From positions 242,989 through 306,988 of the forward strand of contig CALGLE010000004.1 of the NCBI GenBank assembly GCA_937930305.1: a stretch of 64,000 nt of DNA, in the 5' to 3' direction. Both the position numbers and the translations under genes were made by a program. Numbering within the stretch: the first letter of the stretch is position 1; each line of letters begins with the position of its first letter. The notes under the pieces were generated by a model that had not been told where the DNA came from, did not search any database, and saw only the letters and a list, made by a program, of their open reading frames with translations. Of this stretch, positions 16,974-29,511 are shown piece by piece. Origin of the DNA: an uncultured Granulosicoccaceae bacterium. GTDB lineage: Bacteria > Pseudomonadota > Gammaproteobacteria > Granulosicoccales > Granulosicoccaceae.

Positions 16974-19900
16974 ATGACGCCATCGTTTGTCCATCTGTCC
17001 GTTCACAGTGAATTTTCATTGGTGGATAGCATGGTGCGGGTTAAGCCTTTGGTGAGCGCCTGCACGAACACCATGCCCGCGATTGCTGTTACCGATCGCC
17101 ACAACTTATTTGCGTTGGTGAAGTTTTATAAGTCAGCACACGATGCCGGCATCAAACCCATCGCCGGATCAGAGCTCATCATTGCCGGAGAAGGTGAGGA
17201 AGAAGCGTTTCGGGCAATCTTTTTGGTTGTCGATTCGGTGGGTTATAAAAATCTTACGCAGCTTATTTCTCGGGGTTATCAAGAAGGGCAATCGAGTGGT
17301 CATCCACAAGTGGAACGCAGCTGGGTCGAGGCCAGCGCGGATGGATTAATCATGTTGTCGGGAGGCATCAGCGGGGATGTGGCCCACGCGGTTGCTCGTG
17401 GCCGAGAAAGCGATGCGGAAAAATTAGCCTTACGTTGGCAATCGGTGTTTGGGGACCGCTACTACCACGCGTTAACTCGCACCGATAAAAACGGCGAAGA
17501 GGCGTATATCCGATGCGCGTGTTCCTTGGCGCAAACACACGGTATCCCGGTGGTCGCGGTGAACGATGTGTGCTTTTTAGAAGCCGATGACTTCAGTGCG
17601 CATGAAGCGCGTTTATGTGTGCAAGGCGGTTACGTGTTGGCTGACCCTAAGCGTCCGGTAACCGTAACCAATCAACAATATTTCAAGTCGCCAGAGGCCA
17701 TGGCTGAGTTATTTCATGACATTCCTTCAGCGATTGAAAACAGCGTTGAAATTGCTAAGCGTTGTAACGTCACCTTAGATTTAGGAACGCCGGTTTTACC
17801 TGATTTTCCGATTCCCGACGGCATGACCGAAAGCGAATACTTTGTAAAGATTTCGGAAGAGGGTTTGGATGTCCGCTTAGCACAGCTGTACGACGTCAAC
17901 GCTGAGAATTTTGCCGACATTCGAAAACCCTATGACGAGCGTTTAAAGTTTGAACTGGACGTTATCGTTCAAATGGGTTTTCCTGGCTACTTTTTAATCG
18001 TGGCTGACTTTATTCGTTGGTCCAGAGAAAACGACATTCCGGTGGGCCCCGGTCGAGGTTCGGGTGCCGGTTCTTTGGTGGCTTATTCGCTCACCATCAC
18101 AGACCTTGACCCCCTGGCCTATGACTTACTGTTCGAACGTTTTTTGAATCCTGAACGCGTATCCATGCCAGATTTCGATATTGACTTTTGCATGGACGGT
18201 CGCGACCGCGTCATCCAATACGTGGCCGAAAAATACGGTGTGCACCGAGTCTCGCAAATCATCACCTACGGAACCATGGCCGCAAAAGCGGTGGTGCGCG
18301 ATGTGGGGCGTGTGATGAGCCAGCCTTACGGTTTCGTTGATCGCCTGGCCAAGATGGTGCCTTTTGAAGTGGGCATGACGCTTGAAAAAGCGATGAAGGA
18401 ATCGGAAGACTTACAAAAGGCCTACGACACCGAGGAAGAGGTACGTGAAATTCTTGACTTGGCTTTCTCATTGGAAGGTTTATCAAGAAACTGCGGCAAG
18501 CACGCCGGTGGTGTGGTTATCGCGCCAACGGCGTTAACCGACTTTGCCCCGTTGTACTGTGAGCCCGATGGTTCCAGCTTGGTGACGCAGTACGACAAAG
18601 ACGATGCCGAAGCCGTGGGCTTGGTAAAGTTCGATTTTCTGGGTCTTCGAACGCTCACCATTATTGACAATGCCTTGGCCAACATCGAACAACAAATCGG
18701 TGAGCGCATTGATTTAATGGCCTTACCATTAACCGATCAACCCACTTACGATTTATTGCAACGTGCCTCTACCACAGCGGTATTCCAGTTGGAATCTGCG
18801 GGCATGAAGCGTTTGATTGAGCGCCTATTACCCAATACTTTTGAAGACATCATCGCTTTGGTGGCGTTGTATCGACCTGGTCCGTTGCAATCGGGCATGG
18901 TGGATGATTTTGTTGATCGTAAGCACGGCCGTAAATTAATGGCGTGGCCACACGAAGATTATCAACTGGAAATTCTCAAGCCGATTCTTGAACCCACGTA
19001 TGGGGTTATTTTGTATCAAGAGCAGGTCATGCAGATTGCGCAGGTGATGGCGGGATACTCTCTGGGTCGCGCCGATATTTTGCGTAAAGCGATGGGTAAA
19101 AAGAATCCGGAAGTGATGGCGATGCAACGGGATGGATTTGTTGAAGGCTGCGTTGCTAACGGTATTGATGGCGAACTGGCTTCTAATATTTTTGCGCTGG
19201 TCGAAAAGTTTGCCGGTTACGGGTTTAACAAATCTCACTCTGCCGCTTATGCGATGTTGTCTTATCAAACGGCTTGGTTGAAAACTCATCACCCGGCAGC
19301 GTTTATGGCATCGGTGTTGTCAGCGGATATGGACAACACCGAAAAAGTGGTCACGCTAATAGAAGAGTGCAACACCATTGGGTTAACCGTTATCCCACCG
19401 GATATTAATCAATCAACCGTACGATTCAGCGTACCGGATGATAAGACCATTCTGTATGGCTTAGGTGCAATAAAAGGCGTTGGTGAATCGGCATTGTCGA
19501 GCGTGCTCAGAGAACGCGATGAACATGGGCCATTTATAGATTTGGATGAACTGTGCCGACGGGCCGATCCTGGTAGTGTAAATAAACGGGTGTTGGAAGC
19601 CTTGATTCGTTCGGGGGCTGCGGATTCCTTGGGCTCGAATCGACCCAGCTTAATGTCTCAGCTTGATGGTGCGATTCACGGCGCGCAGCAATACCATCGA
19701 GACCAAGAGGCGGGTCAAGTGGATCTGTTTGGTTTGGGCGCACCGGCCGATAACGCCGACACCCAAAGTGGAAATGCACCCAAACCGGTAATCGCCTTGC
19801 CCGATTGGACTGATCGTGAACGCCTACAAAACGAGAAGGCAACCTTAGGCCTGTATTTAAGCGGTCATCCCATCAACGAACACTTAAAAGAACTGGAACA

Positions 19901-20486
19901 CTTTACTCACGGTCGATTGCAAGCCCTGTGCGATAAAACCGGCGCCGGCGGTGGCAATATGCCCAGCTATCGCCAACGCGGAACACCGGTTATGGCGGCT
20001 GGGTTAATTTTTGGGACCCGCTTTCGCGACACCAGCTCAGGCAAGATGGCGTTTGTGACCTTGGATGATCGAAGCGCTCGCGTGGAGGTGGTACTGCGTG
20101 GCGACATTCTAGACACCAGCGCTCATTTATTGGTGAAAGACGAAGTGCTGATAGTGGACGGGGAAATGAGCCCGGATGAATTTAATGGCGGTTACAAAAT
20201 ACGCGCTAAGGAAATTCATGATTTGGCCTCCGCCAGGGCCCGTTTTGCCAGGCGTTTGGTGTTGAAGCTTCGGCACGAGCATATTCAAGACAACGGCTTG
20301 GATGCCTTACTGGCCACCTTGGCCGAATATAACTCCGGTACCACCCCACTGTGCATTGAGTACCAAAATGAGGCAGCGTCTGCCGAGGTGCGGGCTGGAC
20401 ACAGTTGGCGTGTGCAGCCACAACCCGAGCTGATTCGTTCCTTAGAACGACTCACTGATGAATCCAGTGTCGAGCTGGTCTACTGA
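16974..20486 (+). CDS. dnaE: DNA polymerase III subunit alpha
   Basis: This is the replicative polymerase catalytic subunit, 1170 residues, close to the usual 1160. The N-terminal PHP domain starts with H-L-S-V-H-S-E-F-S. The catalytic aspartates fall in P-D-F-D-I-D-F (Asp400 and Asp402), and the third is Asp554 in K-F-D-F-L-G-L, matching Escherichia coli numbering to within a residue. The tandem HhH region, OB fold (G-L-I-F-G-T-R-F-R-D) and C-terminal tau-binding region complete the layout. No intein or truncation is seen. It lies 33 bases after rnhB and 31 before accA, as in many gammaproteobacteria. Confidence 0.98.
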   Translation: MTPSFVHLSVHSEFSLVDSMVRVKPLVSACTNTMPAIAVTDRHNLFALVKFYKSAHDAGIKPIAGSELIIAGEGEEEAFRAIFLVVDSVGYKNLTQLISRGYQEGQSSGHPQVERSWVEASADGLIMLSGGISGDVAHAVARGRESDAEKLALRWQSVFGDRYYHALTRTDKNGEEAYIRCACSLAQTHGIPVVAVNDVCFLEADDFSAHEARLCVQGGYVLADPKRPVTVTNQQYFKSPEAMAELFHDIPSAIENSVEIAKRCNVTLDLGTPVLPDFPIPDGMTESEYFVKISEEGLDVRLAQLYDVNAENFADIRKPYDERLKFELDVIVQMGFPGYFLIVADFIRWSRENDIPVGPGRGSGAGSLVAYSLTITDLDPLAYDLLFERFLNPERVSMPDFDIDFCMDGRDRVIQYVAEKYGVHRVSQIITYGTMAAKAVVRDVGRVMSQPYGFVDRLAKMVPFEVGMTLEKAMKESEDLQKAYDTEEEVREILDLAFSLEGLSRNCGKHAGGVVIAPTALTDFAPLYCEPDGSSLVTQYDKDDAEAVGLVKFDFLGLRTLTIIDNALANIEQQIGERIDLMALPLTDQPTYDLLQRASTTAVFQLESAGMKRLIERLLPNTFEDIIALVALYRPGPLQSGMVDDFVDRKHGRKLMAWPHEDYQLEILKPILEPTYGVILYQEQVMQIAQVMAGYSLGRADILRKAMGKKNPEVMAMQRDGFVEGCVANGIDGELASNIFALVEKFAGYGFNKSHSAAYAMLSYQTAWLKTHHPAAFMASVLSADMDNTEKVVTLIEECNTIGLTVIPPDINQSTVRFSVPDDKTILYGLGAIKGVGESALSSVLRERDEHGPFIDLDELCRRADPGSVNKRVLEALIRSGAADSLGSNRPSLMSQLDGAIHGAQQYHRDQEAGQVDLFGLGAPADNADTQSGNAPKPVIALPDWTDRERLQNEKATLGLYLSGHPINEHLKELEHFTHGRLQALCDKTGAGGGNMPSYRQRGTPVMAAGLIFGTRFRDTSSGKMAFVTLDDRSARVEVVLRGDILDTSAHLLVKDEVLIVDGEMSPDEFNGGYKIRAKEIHDLASARARFARRLVLKLRHEHIQDNGLDALLATLAEYNSGTTPLCIEYQNEAASAEVRAGHSWRVQPQPELIRSLERLTDESSVELVY

Positions 20487-20517
20487 CTACGAACGCTATC
20501 GGCGTTAAACTTGCCCC

Positions 20518-21477
20518 ATGAACCCGAACTTTCTCGATTTTGAACAACCCATCGCTGAGCTGGAAGCTAAAATTCGTGAGCTTCAGTACGCCACCGAAGA
20601 TGCGGAAATTAACATTTCCGAAGAAGTGGCCACTTTGCAGAAAAAATGCGAGGCCATGACGCAAAGCATTTTCTCCTCGCTCACCCCGTGGCAAACCGCT
20701 CAAATGGCGCGTCATCCGCAACGACCTTACACGCAATTTTATATTGATCAAATTTTTACCGATTTTGATGAATTACACGGTGATCGCTTGTACGCAGACG
20801 ACTCAGCCATCATTGGCGGAATCGCTCGATTAAACGACAAACCTGTGATGGTCATTGGGCACGAGAAGGGGCGGGATACCAAAGAGAAAATCAAGCGAAA
20901 TTTCGGTATGCCACGCCCGGAAGGCTATCGCAAAGCGAAACGTCTGATGGAAATGGCGGAACGTTTTGATATGCCCATTCTGACCTTCATCGACACCCCG
21001 GGAGCCTATCCTGGCATCGGTGCTGAGGAGCGTGGTCAAAGTGAAGCGATTGCCCGCAATTTATTTGTCATGGCCGACATCAAGGTACCGACCATCTGCA
21101 CGGTCATCGGTGAGGGTGGCTCGGGCGGTGCCTTGGCCATTGGCTTGGGGGATCGAGTCATGATGATGCAATACAGTGTGTACTCCGTCATCAGCCCAGA
21201 AGGTTGTGCTTCAATTTTGTACAAAAGCGCTGACCGTGCTGCGGATGCGGCAGATGCGATGGGAATCACCTCAGAACGTTTGCTGGAACTTGGCCTGATT
21301 GATCGAATTGTGGAAGAACCTTTGGGTGGTGCACACCGAAGTCCGGAAGAAGCCGCAAAATCTTTGCGCAAAGCGCTGGAAGATGAGCTATCTAACTTAA
21401 CAAAGAAGCCCATTGATACTTTGCAGCGCGATCGAGATGCAAAGTGGCGAGCTTATGGTGAATTCCGGGAGAGCTAA
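20518..21477 (+). CDS. accA: Acetyl-CoA carboxylase carboxyltransferase subunit alpha
   Basis: AccA (319 residues) forms the carboxyltransferase with AccD and supplies malonyl-CoA for fatty acid synthesis. The start [15 protein letters not shown] and the CoA-binding core with [22 protein letters not shown] and [11 protein letters not shown] are textbook. The length equals the E. coli protein. It follows dnaE directly in the conserved order and is cytoplasmic. Confidence 0.98.
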   Translation: MNPNFLDFEQPIAELEAKIRELQYATEDAEINISEEVATLQKKCEAMTQSIFSSLTPWQTAQMARHPQRPYTQFYIDQIFTDFDELHGDRLYADDSAIIGGIARLNDKPVMVIGHEKGRDTKEKIKRNFGMPRPEGYRKAKRLMEMAERFDMPILTFIDTPGAYPGIGAEERGQSEAIARNLFVMADIKVPTICTVIGEGGSGGALAIGLGDRVMMMQYSVYSVISPEGCASILYKSADRAADAADAMGITSERLLELGLIDRIVEEPLGGAHRSPEEAAKSLRKALEDELSNLTKKPIDTLQRDRDAKWRAYGEFRES

Positions 21478-21518
21478 GTGCCAAGCAGGGACGTAACTCG
21501 CAGTCGAGCCAGAGGGTT

Positions 21519-22838
21519 ATGAGTCACCCTTTGCAGCCAGCTGAAGCACTGGCCGAATTTCTTAACACACAGCCCGATTTAACTCAGTTAACCGTTGCTT
21601 ATAGCGGTGGCTTAGATTCTCATGTGTTGCTGCATTTGGTGGCGGGCCTTGCTGAATTGCACCCGGATATTGCCACTCGAGCACTCCACATCAATCATCG
21701 ATTACAAATCCAAAGCGATGATTGGGCTGTGCACGCAGAAGCGGTAGCCAATCAGCTGAATGTGCCCCTCACCGTGGTGCCGGTGGAGGTGGATGCCTCG
21801 CATGCCGATGGGCCGGAAGCGGCTGCCCGATTGGCCCGCTATGCGGCTTTCTCCGATCATTTGCAACCAGGCGAACACATGTTGCTGGCCCAGCATGCAG
21901 ATGATCAAGCGGAAACCTTTCTGTTGCAGGCGTTGCGAGGCAGTGGCCCGGATGGGCTCGCGTCTATTCCTAAAAAGCGCACCTTTGCATTGGGTTATAT
22001 GTCCCGTCCTCTGTTGTCTTGCACCCGCGAGCAGCTGCAAGCCTATGCCCTAGCGCATGAGCTTGAGTATATTCATGATCCCAGCAACGACGATACGCGT
22101 TTCGATCGAAACTACTTGCGGCATGAAATCATGCCGTTGTTAAAGGCTCGTTGGCCGGCGGCGAATCGCACCCTGACACGCTCAGCCAATCGTTGTTCTG
22201 CCGCCAGCCAAACATTGCTGGGTTTAGCTCAAGAAGACTTGCGCCAGGTTCGACTGCGCGGGGTAGCGCAATTGTCGGTGTCAGAAATAAAAACGCTGCC
22301 GCGGGAGAGGGCTTATAACGTGTTGCGCCTCTGGGTTCGTCAGTCGGGGCTTCGCATGCCGCGCCTGCAGGATTTAGCGGAAGTGTATCGCCAGCTGGTG
22401 ACTTCACGATCGGATTCACAAGGCATTGTGAATGTGCGCGACTATGAGTTTCGACGCCATAAAGATCGGCTCTATTTGCTGCCGCCACAAAAACAACCGG
22501 TGGCGTTTCATTACGATTGGTCAGCTCCTTTCTTGCCGCTGCACATTCCTGAAATTGACCAAACTTTGACCCGCGAAGACTGTGTGCGCCAGGGTATTCG
22601 ATTGCCCGAGCAGGGTGTCATGACGGTTCGTAGCCGCGTGGGCAGCGAATTGATCAAACTCGGCGAGCCTGCGTTTCACAAGGCGGTGAAAAAATTACTG
22701 CAAGAGGCTTCCGTGCCGCCGTGGCTGCGCGATGTCACCCCGCTGGTGTACATCGAAGGGCGATTGGCGGCGGTGTGGGAAATTGCCGTAGCGGTAGATT
22801 TTAGACAAGGTTCCATAAGCCCCACCGAAGTGGTTTGA
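21519..22838 (+). CDS. tilS: tRNA(Ile)-lysidine synthase
   Basis: TilS (439 residues) converts the wobble cytidine of the minor isoleucine tRNA (anticodon CAU) to lysidine, so that AUA is read correctly. The PP-loop motif S-G-G-L-D-S lies at residues 29-34. The N-terminal N-type ATP pyrophosphatase domain is followed by the substrate-recognition region (R-N-Y-L-R-H-E-I-M-P-L-L) and the two C-terminal TilS domains ending near A-V-W-E-I-A. GAGGG sits unusually close (two bases) before the ATG at 21519. It is placed between accA and pyrG, the order found in Pseudomonas-type genomes. Confidence 0.95.
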   Translation: MSHPLQPAEALAEFLNTQPDLTQLTVAYSGGLDSHVLLHLVAGLAELHPDIATRALHINHRLQIQSDDWAVHAEAVANQLNVPLTVVPVEVDASHADGPEAAARLARYAAFSDHLQPGEHMLLAQHADDQAETFLLQALRGSGPDGLASIPKKRTFALGYMSRPLLSCTREQLQAYALAHELEYIHDPSNDDTRFDRNYLRHEIMPLLKARWPAANRTLTRSANRCSAASQTLLGLAQEDLRQVRLRGVAQLSVSEIKTLPRERAYNVLRLWVRQSGLRMPRLQDLAEVYRQLVTSRSDSQGIVNVRDYEFRRHKDRLYLLPPQKQPVAFHYDWSAPFLPLHIPEIDQTLTREDCVRQGIRLPEQGVMTVRSRVGSELIKLGEPAFHKAVKKLLQEASVPPWLRDVTPLVYIEGRLAAVWEIAVAVDFRQGSISPTEVV

Positions 22839-22866
22839 ATCGCCTCTGATTAGCTGTCAGATCTGG

Positions 22867-22924
22867 TATGATTTGAGTCCGTTCTGAGGTGATTCTCCGC
22901 CTCGATCGCGGGCGACTTGCCCGC
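22867..22924 (+). promoter_or_regulatory. pyrG leader: extended -10 and GC stem-loop
   Basis: TGGTATGAT ending at 22872 matches an extended -10 element, without a good -35. Downstream, GCGGGC (22908-22913) pairs with GCCCGC (22919-22924) around a five-base loop, inside the leader that precedes the pyrG ATG at 23010. The stem is followed by TAACTTTCG, not a U tract. This could be the pyrG promoter and a leader hairpin. Transcript data would be needed to decide. Confidence 0.35.
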
Positions 22925-23000
22925 TAACTTTCGTCATTCACTTTGCGTTTGTCGGCGCTCGCCTTTTGCGAACCGCTCCCACGCATCTTTATTTAGCTGA

Positions 23001-24677
<1,677 letters not shown>

Positions 24678-24684
24678 AACAATA

Positions 24685-25524
24685 ATGCAATTGTGTGGTT
24701 TTGAAGTTGGCATCGATCAACCGCTGTTCCTAATTGCCGGTCCTTGCGCCATTGAATCGGAAAGCCTAGCGATGAGCACGGCAACCGATCTAAAGGCCAT
24801 GACTGAGCGATTGGCAATTCCTTTTATTTACAAATCCTCTTTTGACAAGGCCAATCGATCTTCAGGTAGCAGCTATCGGGGGAAGGGTATGGAGGAGGGC
24901 TTACGCATATTGCAGAAAGTGCGTGATGAGGTGGGTGTGCCCGTTATCACTGATGTGCATGAAGACACCCCCATGGATGAAGTGGCCTCAGTGGTGGATG
25001 TGCTACAAACCCCCGCATTTTTGTGCCGGCAAACGAATTTTATTGAGCGTGTGGCCAAAGCTGGAAAGCCTGTGAACCTAAAAAAAGGTCAGTTTTTAGC
25101 TCCAGGTGATATGGCTAATGTGGTGGAGAAAGCGCGCGACTTTGGCAATGATCAGGTCATGATTTGCGAACGTGGTGTCTCTTTCGGCTACAACACCCTA
25201 ATTTCTGACATGCGTGGCTTAGCCAGTATGCGCAGTAATGCCTGCCCGATTGTGTTTGACGCCACACACTCTGTGCAACAACCGGGAGGTTTGGGCCAAA
25301 CTTCTGGCGGGCAGCGTGAATTTGTACCGGTGTTAGCGCGCGCCGCCGTTGCCGCTGGCGTGGCGGGGGTCTTTATGGAAACCCACCCGGATCCGGATAA
25401 TGCGTTAAGCGATGGGCCAAACGCTTGGCCATTGCCTAAACTAGAGAATCTGTTGTCTCTACTTAAAACCATCGACAGCACCGTGAAAGCACAACCATTT
25501 GCAGAAAGTGAATATTTGACCTAG
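24685..25524 (+). CDS. kdsA: 3-deoxy-D-manno-octulosonate 8-phosphate synthase
   Basis: KdsA (279 residues) condenses arabinose 5-phosphate and phosphoenolpyruvate to KDO 8-phosphate for the lipopolysaccharide core. Family hallmarks are [26 protein letters not shown] and D-A-T-H-S-V-Q-Q-P. The ATG at 24685 gives the family N-terminus; an open extension back to 24511 lies inside pyrG in another frame and is rejected. It has no ribosome binding site of its own, so translation probably depends on pyrG, which ends seven bases before. Confidence 0.97.
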   Translation: MQLCGFEVGIDQPLFLIAGPCAIESESLAMSTATDLKAMTERLAIPFIYKSSFDKANRSSGSSYRGKGMEEGLRILQKVRDEVGVPVITDVHEDTPMDEVASVVDVLQTPAFLCRQTNFIERVAKAGKPVNLKKGQFLAPGDMANVVEKARDFGNDQVMICERGVSFGYNTLISDMRGLASMRSNACPIVFDATHSVQQPGGLGQTSGGQREFVPVLARAAVAAGVAGVFMETHPDPDNALSDGPNAWPLPKLENLLSLLKTIDSTVKAQPFAESEYLT

Positions 25525-25591
25525 CCAGTTGTTGGCTTAAGTTTTTATATGCCCTAGCTTGATTAAATGCTCACAAACCAAACGCAGTTAA

Positions 25592-26920
<1,329 letters not shown>

Positions 26921-26949
26921 CGATTCACGCAACTTAAGACGCTAATTTC

Positions 26950-27384
26950 GTGAAATGGCTCATCGGTGCATTGGTGGTTTTGCTGCTGATATTGCAATAC
27001 CGCTTATGGTTTGGCGACGGCAGTACGCAACAGTATTTTGCGCTTCGTGAAGAATCGCGAGAAACTCACGCGGAACTGTTAAAACTGCGCAGCCGTAACC
27101 AAGCATTGGAGGCCGAGGTGGCGGATTTAAAAAGCGGTTTAGACGCCATTGAAGAGCGTGCTCGAACGGAATTGGGAATGATTGATGAAAATGAAACTTT
27201 CTATCAATTTGTTAAGAAGCGCGGTGCAAAAGGGAGCAGCCCTGATGATCAAACAGCTGGCTTAGATGATGAATCAGTGCCGGTGCAACCGATTGACGCG
27301 GATGGTTCTGCGGCTGGTCGCCCAGAAGGCCCCGACGGTGAGCAGTTATCGCCGCCGGGAGAAGAATCAACGAGCGGTAATTAA
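26950..27384 (+). CDS. ftsB: Cell division protein FtsB with long acidic tail
   Basis: FtsB connects FtsL and FtsQ in the division complex and helps activate septal wall synthesis. The protein starts (GTG at 26950) with one membrane helix (about 4-19). A coiled coil follows (L-L-K-L-R-S-R-N-Q-A-L-E-A-E-V), then the conserved R-A-R-T-E-L-G-M and the E-N-E-T-F-Y-Q block. Typical FtsB is about 90-105 residues. This one is 144, because about 45 residues of acidic, Pro/Gly/Ser-rich sequence follow F-V-K-K-R. It sits between eno and ispD as in Pseudomonas. Confidence 0.92.
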   Translation: MKWLIGALVVLLLILQYRLWFGDGSTQQYFALREESRETHAELLKLRSRNQALEAEVADLKSGLDAIEERARTELGMIDENETFYQFVKKRGAKGSSPDDQTAGLDDESVPVQPIDADGSAAGRPEGPDGEQLSPPGEESTSGN

Positions 27385-27390
27385 AAGCGC

Positions 27391-28095
27391 ATGGGCATTT
27401 GGGGTGTCATTCCCGCGGCAGGTTATGGCACGCGCATGTCGTCAGAAAAACCTAAGCAATACCTATCGCTGCACGGGGAAACCATTCTTCAACGATCCTG
27501 CAGCAGCTTACTTGACCATCCTGATGTGGATGGTGTGATCGTTGTTTTAGCCTCTGACGATTCCAACTTTGCGACACTGCCAACCGATTTAACTTCGCGC
27601 ATGATCACAGCCGTTGGCGGAACCTCAAGATCCGAGTCGGTTGCCTCAGGGGTGAAAAAGGTGATAGACCGGGCGGATGAACAAACCTGGGCCCTGGTGC
27701 ACGACGCGGCCAGGCCCTTATTAAGTGCGCGAGATCTGGGTAATTTAATCTCAACTGTTACTCAATCTAGCGCACCAGGGGGAATATTGGCCACACCCGT
27801 GCAGGACACACTGAAGCGATCAACAACGGATCAACGTATCGATGCCACGGTAGATCGCACCACGCTATGGCAGGCGCAAACTCCGCAAATGTTCCGAGCC
27901 AGCGCTTTGTTGCATGCGCTAAGGTATGCGGAGCAATCGGGTGTTATCGTTACCGATGAGGCATCTGCGATGGAGCAGATGGGTGAGCAACCGTTGTTAG
28001 TGCCAGCGACAGATCCCAATTTTAAGATAACCCGTGATTCAGACTTTGACTTGGCCAATGCTTTGCTCTCGTCACATCACGCGCCGAGGGCGTAA
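27391..28095 (+). CDS. ispD: 2-C-methyl-D-erythritol 4-phosphate cytidylyltransferase
   Basis: IspD (234 residues) attaches CMP to methylerythritol phosphate in the non-mevalonate isoprenoid pathway. The N-terminal nucleotide-binding loop reads P-A-A-G-Y-G-T-R-M. The substrate block V-H-D-A-A-R-P-L and T-D-E-A-S-A-M-E follow, and the C-terminal part ends near K-I-T-R-D-S-D. It lies six bases after ftsB and upstream of ispF, the usual pairing of steps three and five of the pathway. Confidence 0.97.
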   Translation: MGIWGVIPAAGYGTRMSSEKPKQYLSLHGETILQRSCSSLLDHPDVDGVIVVLASDDSNFATLPTDLTSRMITAVGGTSRSESVASGVKKVIDRADEQTWALVHDAARPLLSARDLGNLISTVTQSSAPGGILATPVQDTLKRSTTDQRIDATVDRTTLWQAQTPQMFRASALLHALRYAEQSGVIVTDEASAMEQMGEQPLLVPATDPNFKITRDSDFDLANALLSSHHAPRA

Positions 28096-28110
28096 CGCTA
28101 GGTGAATAAC

Positions 28111-28584
28111 ATGCGAGTGGGAACAGGTTTCGATGTGCACGCGTTTGAACCCGGCGATCATTTGATGTTAGGTGGCGTGCGTGTCCCGTTTAGTCAGCAA
28201 TTTAAAGCGCACTCGGACGGTGATGTGTTACTGCACGCAATAGCAGATGCCCTACTGGGGGCCGCTGCTATGGGAGACATCGGACAACATTTTCCTGATA
28301 CCGATGCAGCGTTTAAGGGCATGGATAGCCGCGACCTGTTACGTCAGGTGGTGCAAAAGGTTCGTGAAAAAGGGTTTCAGTGCGTCAATATCGATGCAAC
28401 CATTATCGCGCAGGCCCCAAAAATGCAACCGTATTTGCCTGCAATGATTCAGCACATTGCTCAAGATGTGGGGCTATCGGCTGATGCAGTCAATGTGAAA
28501 GCCACCACCACAGAGCACTTAGGTTTTTGCGGACGCGGTGAAGGCATTGCGTCCATGGCATCCACGTTGTTGGTTGTTGCTTAG
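28111..28584 (+). CDS. ispF: 2-C-methyl-D-erythritol 2,4-cyclodiphosphate synthase
   Basis: IspF (157 residues) forms the cyclic diphosphate of the MEP pathway. Metal and substrate residues are visible in [17 protein letters not shown] and F-P-D-T-D. The end [15 protein letters not shown] is typical. The ATG at 28111 is chosen over the in-frame GTG at 28102 because AGGTGA lies five bases upstream and the family starts M-R-(I/V)-G. It follows ispD by 15 bases. Confidence 0.97.
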   Translation: MRVGTGFDVHAFEPGDHLMLGGVRVPFSQQFKAHSDGDVLLHAIADALLGAAAMGDIGQHFPDTDAAFKGMDSRDLLRQVVQKVREKGFQCVNIDATIIAQAPKMQPYLPAMIQHIAQDVGLSADAVNVKATTTEHLGFCGRGEGIASMASTLLVVA

Positions 28585-28620
28585 CATTCTCTTTTTATCG
28601 ATCAATAGGATAAGTCTTAC

Positions 28621-29370
28621 ATGACCACACTTGCAATTATCGGCGGCACCGGTTTATCCCGCATGGAAGGCCTGAGCATTGATCGTCGCGAAATGATCAA
28701 GACACCTTTTGGTGCACCATCCTGTCCCATTTTGTTTGGTGAATTCGGTGGCGTATCCGTAGCATTTTTAGCACGTCATGGCAGCAAACACCAAATCCCT
28801 CCGCATCAGATCAACTACTGTGCGAATTTGTGGGCGTTAAATTCGGTTGGCATCAATCGGATCATTGCGGTGGGAGCGGTCGGTGGTATAGCTGATGATT
28901 GCAGCACTGGCTCAGTCGTTGTGCCCGATCAAATCATCGATTACACGCACGGACGAGAAAATTCGTTCTACGACGGCACCCACGGCTTAGAGGGTGTGAC
29001 CGTGCGCGCCATCGATTTCACAGAACCCTACGACGCCTCGTTACGTCAAGCGCTTATCGACGGTGGGCAAGCCAGCGGTGAAACGGTGGTTAGCAGCGGC
29101 ACTTACGGTGTGAGTTCAGGCCCACGTTTAGAAACGGCTGCAGAGGTGCGTCGCATGGAACGCGATGGCTGCACTGTGGTGGGAATGACTGGCATGCCTG
29201 AAGCGGCGCTGGCGCGGGAGGTGGGCATTGCCTACGCCTGCTGTGCTGTCGTTGTGACCAAAGCCGCAGGCAAAGACGGCCCGGTGGACACAAACGCTTT
29301 GCCAGCCTCGGTTGAGGGCGGCATGAAAAACGCCAGAAATATCTTAGAGTTAGCCATCGCCAAGCTTTAA
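28621..29370 (+). CDS. S-methyl-5'-thioinosine/thioadenosine phosphorylase
   Basis: This 249-residue protein belongs to the trimeric purine nucleoside phosphorylase family of MTA and methylthioinosine phosphorylases, which recycle the by-product of polyamine and quorum-signal synthesis. Motifs include I-G-G-T-G-L near the N-terminus, A-R-H-G-S-K-H for phosphate, H-Q-I-N-Y and the late M-T-G-M-P-E-A. Overall it resembles the methylthioinosine-specific enzyme of Pseudomonas (PA3004), but MTA versus MTI preference cannot be settled here. It follows ispF, probably in the same transcript. A 141-base gap without a clear terminator precedes the Amt fusion. Confidence 0.88.
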   Translation: MTTLAIIGGTGLSRMEGLSIDRREMIKTPFGAPSCPILFGEFGGVSVAFLARHGSKHQIPPHQINYCANLWALNSVGINRIIAVGAVGGIADDCSTGSVVVPDQIIDYTHGRENSFYDGTHGLEGVTVRAIDFTEPYDASLRQALIDGGQASGETVVSSGTYGVSSGPRLETAAEVRRMERDGCTVVGMTGMPEAALAREVGIAYACCAVVVTKAAGKDGPVDTNALPASVEGGMKNARNILELAIAKL

Positions 29371-29511
29371 AATGGATTTATTGTGCGTTTTATGGTGGAA
29401 AATGCAAATCAAACCACATTTCTTATCGACTAATGACCCGTCAATGTGGCTAGGTGACTGAGTCGGTACAGCGATTGCTATTGACAGCATTCCAACCTGG
29501 GATTTGTTGCT

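Noticed and set aside
29499..29510. Possible sigma-54 promoter (GG...GC) before the Amt fusion
   Set aside because: GG and GC are eight bases apart instead of ten, and a start there would be too close to the TTG codon.
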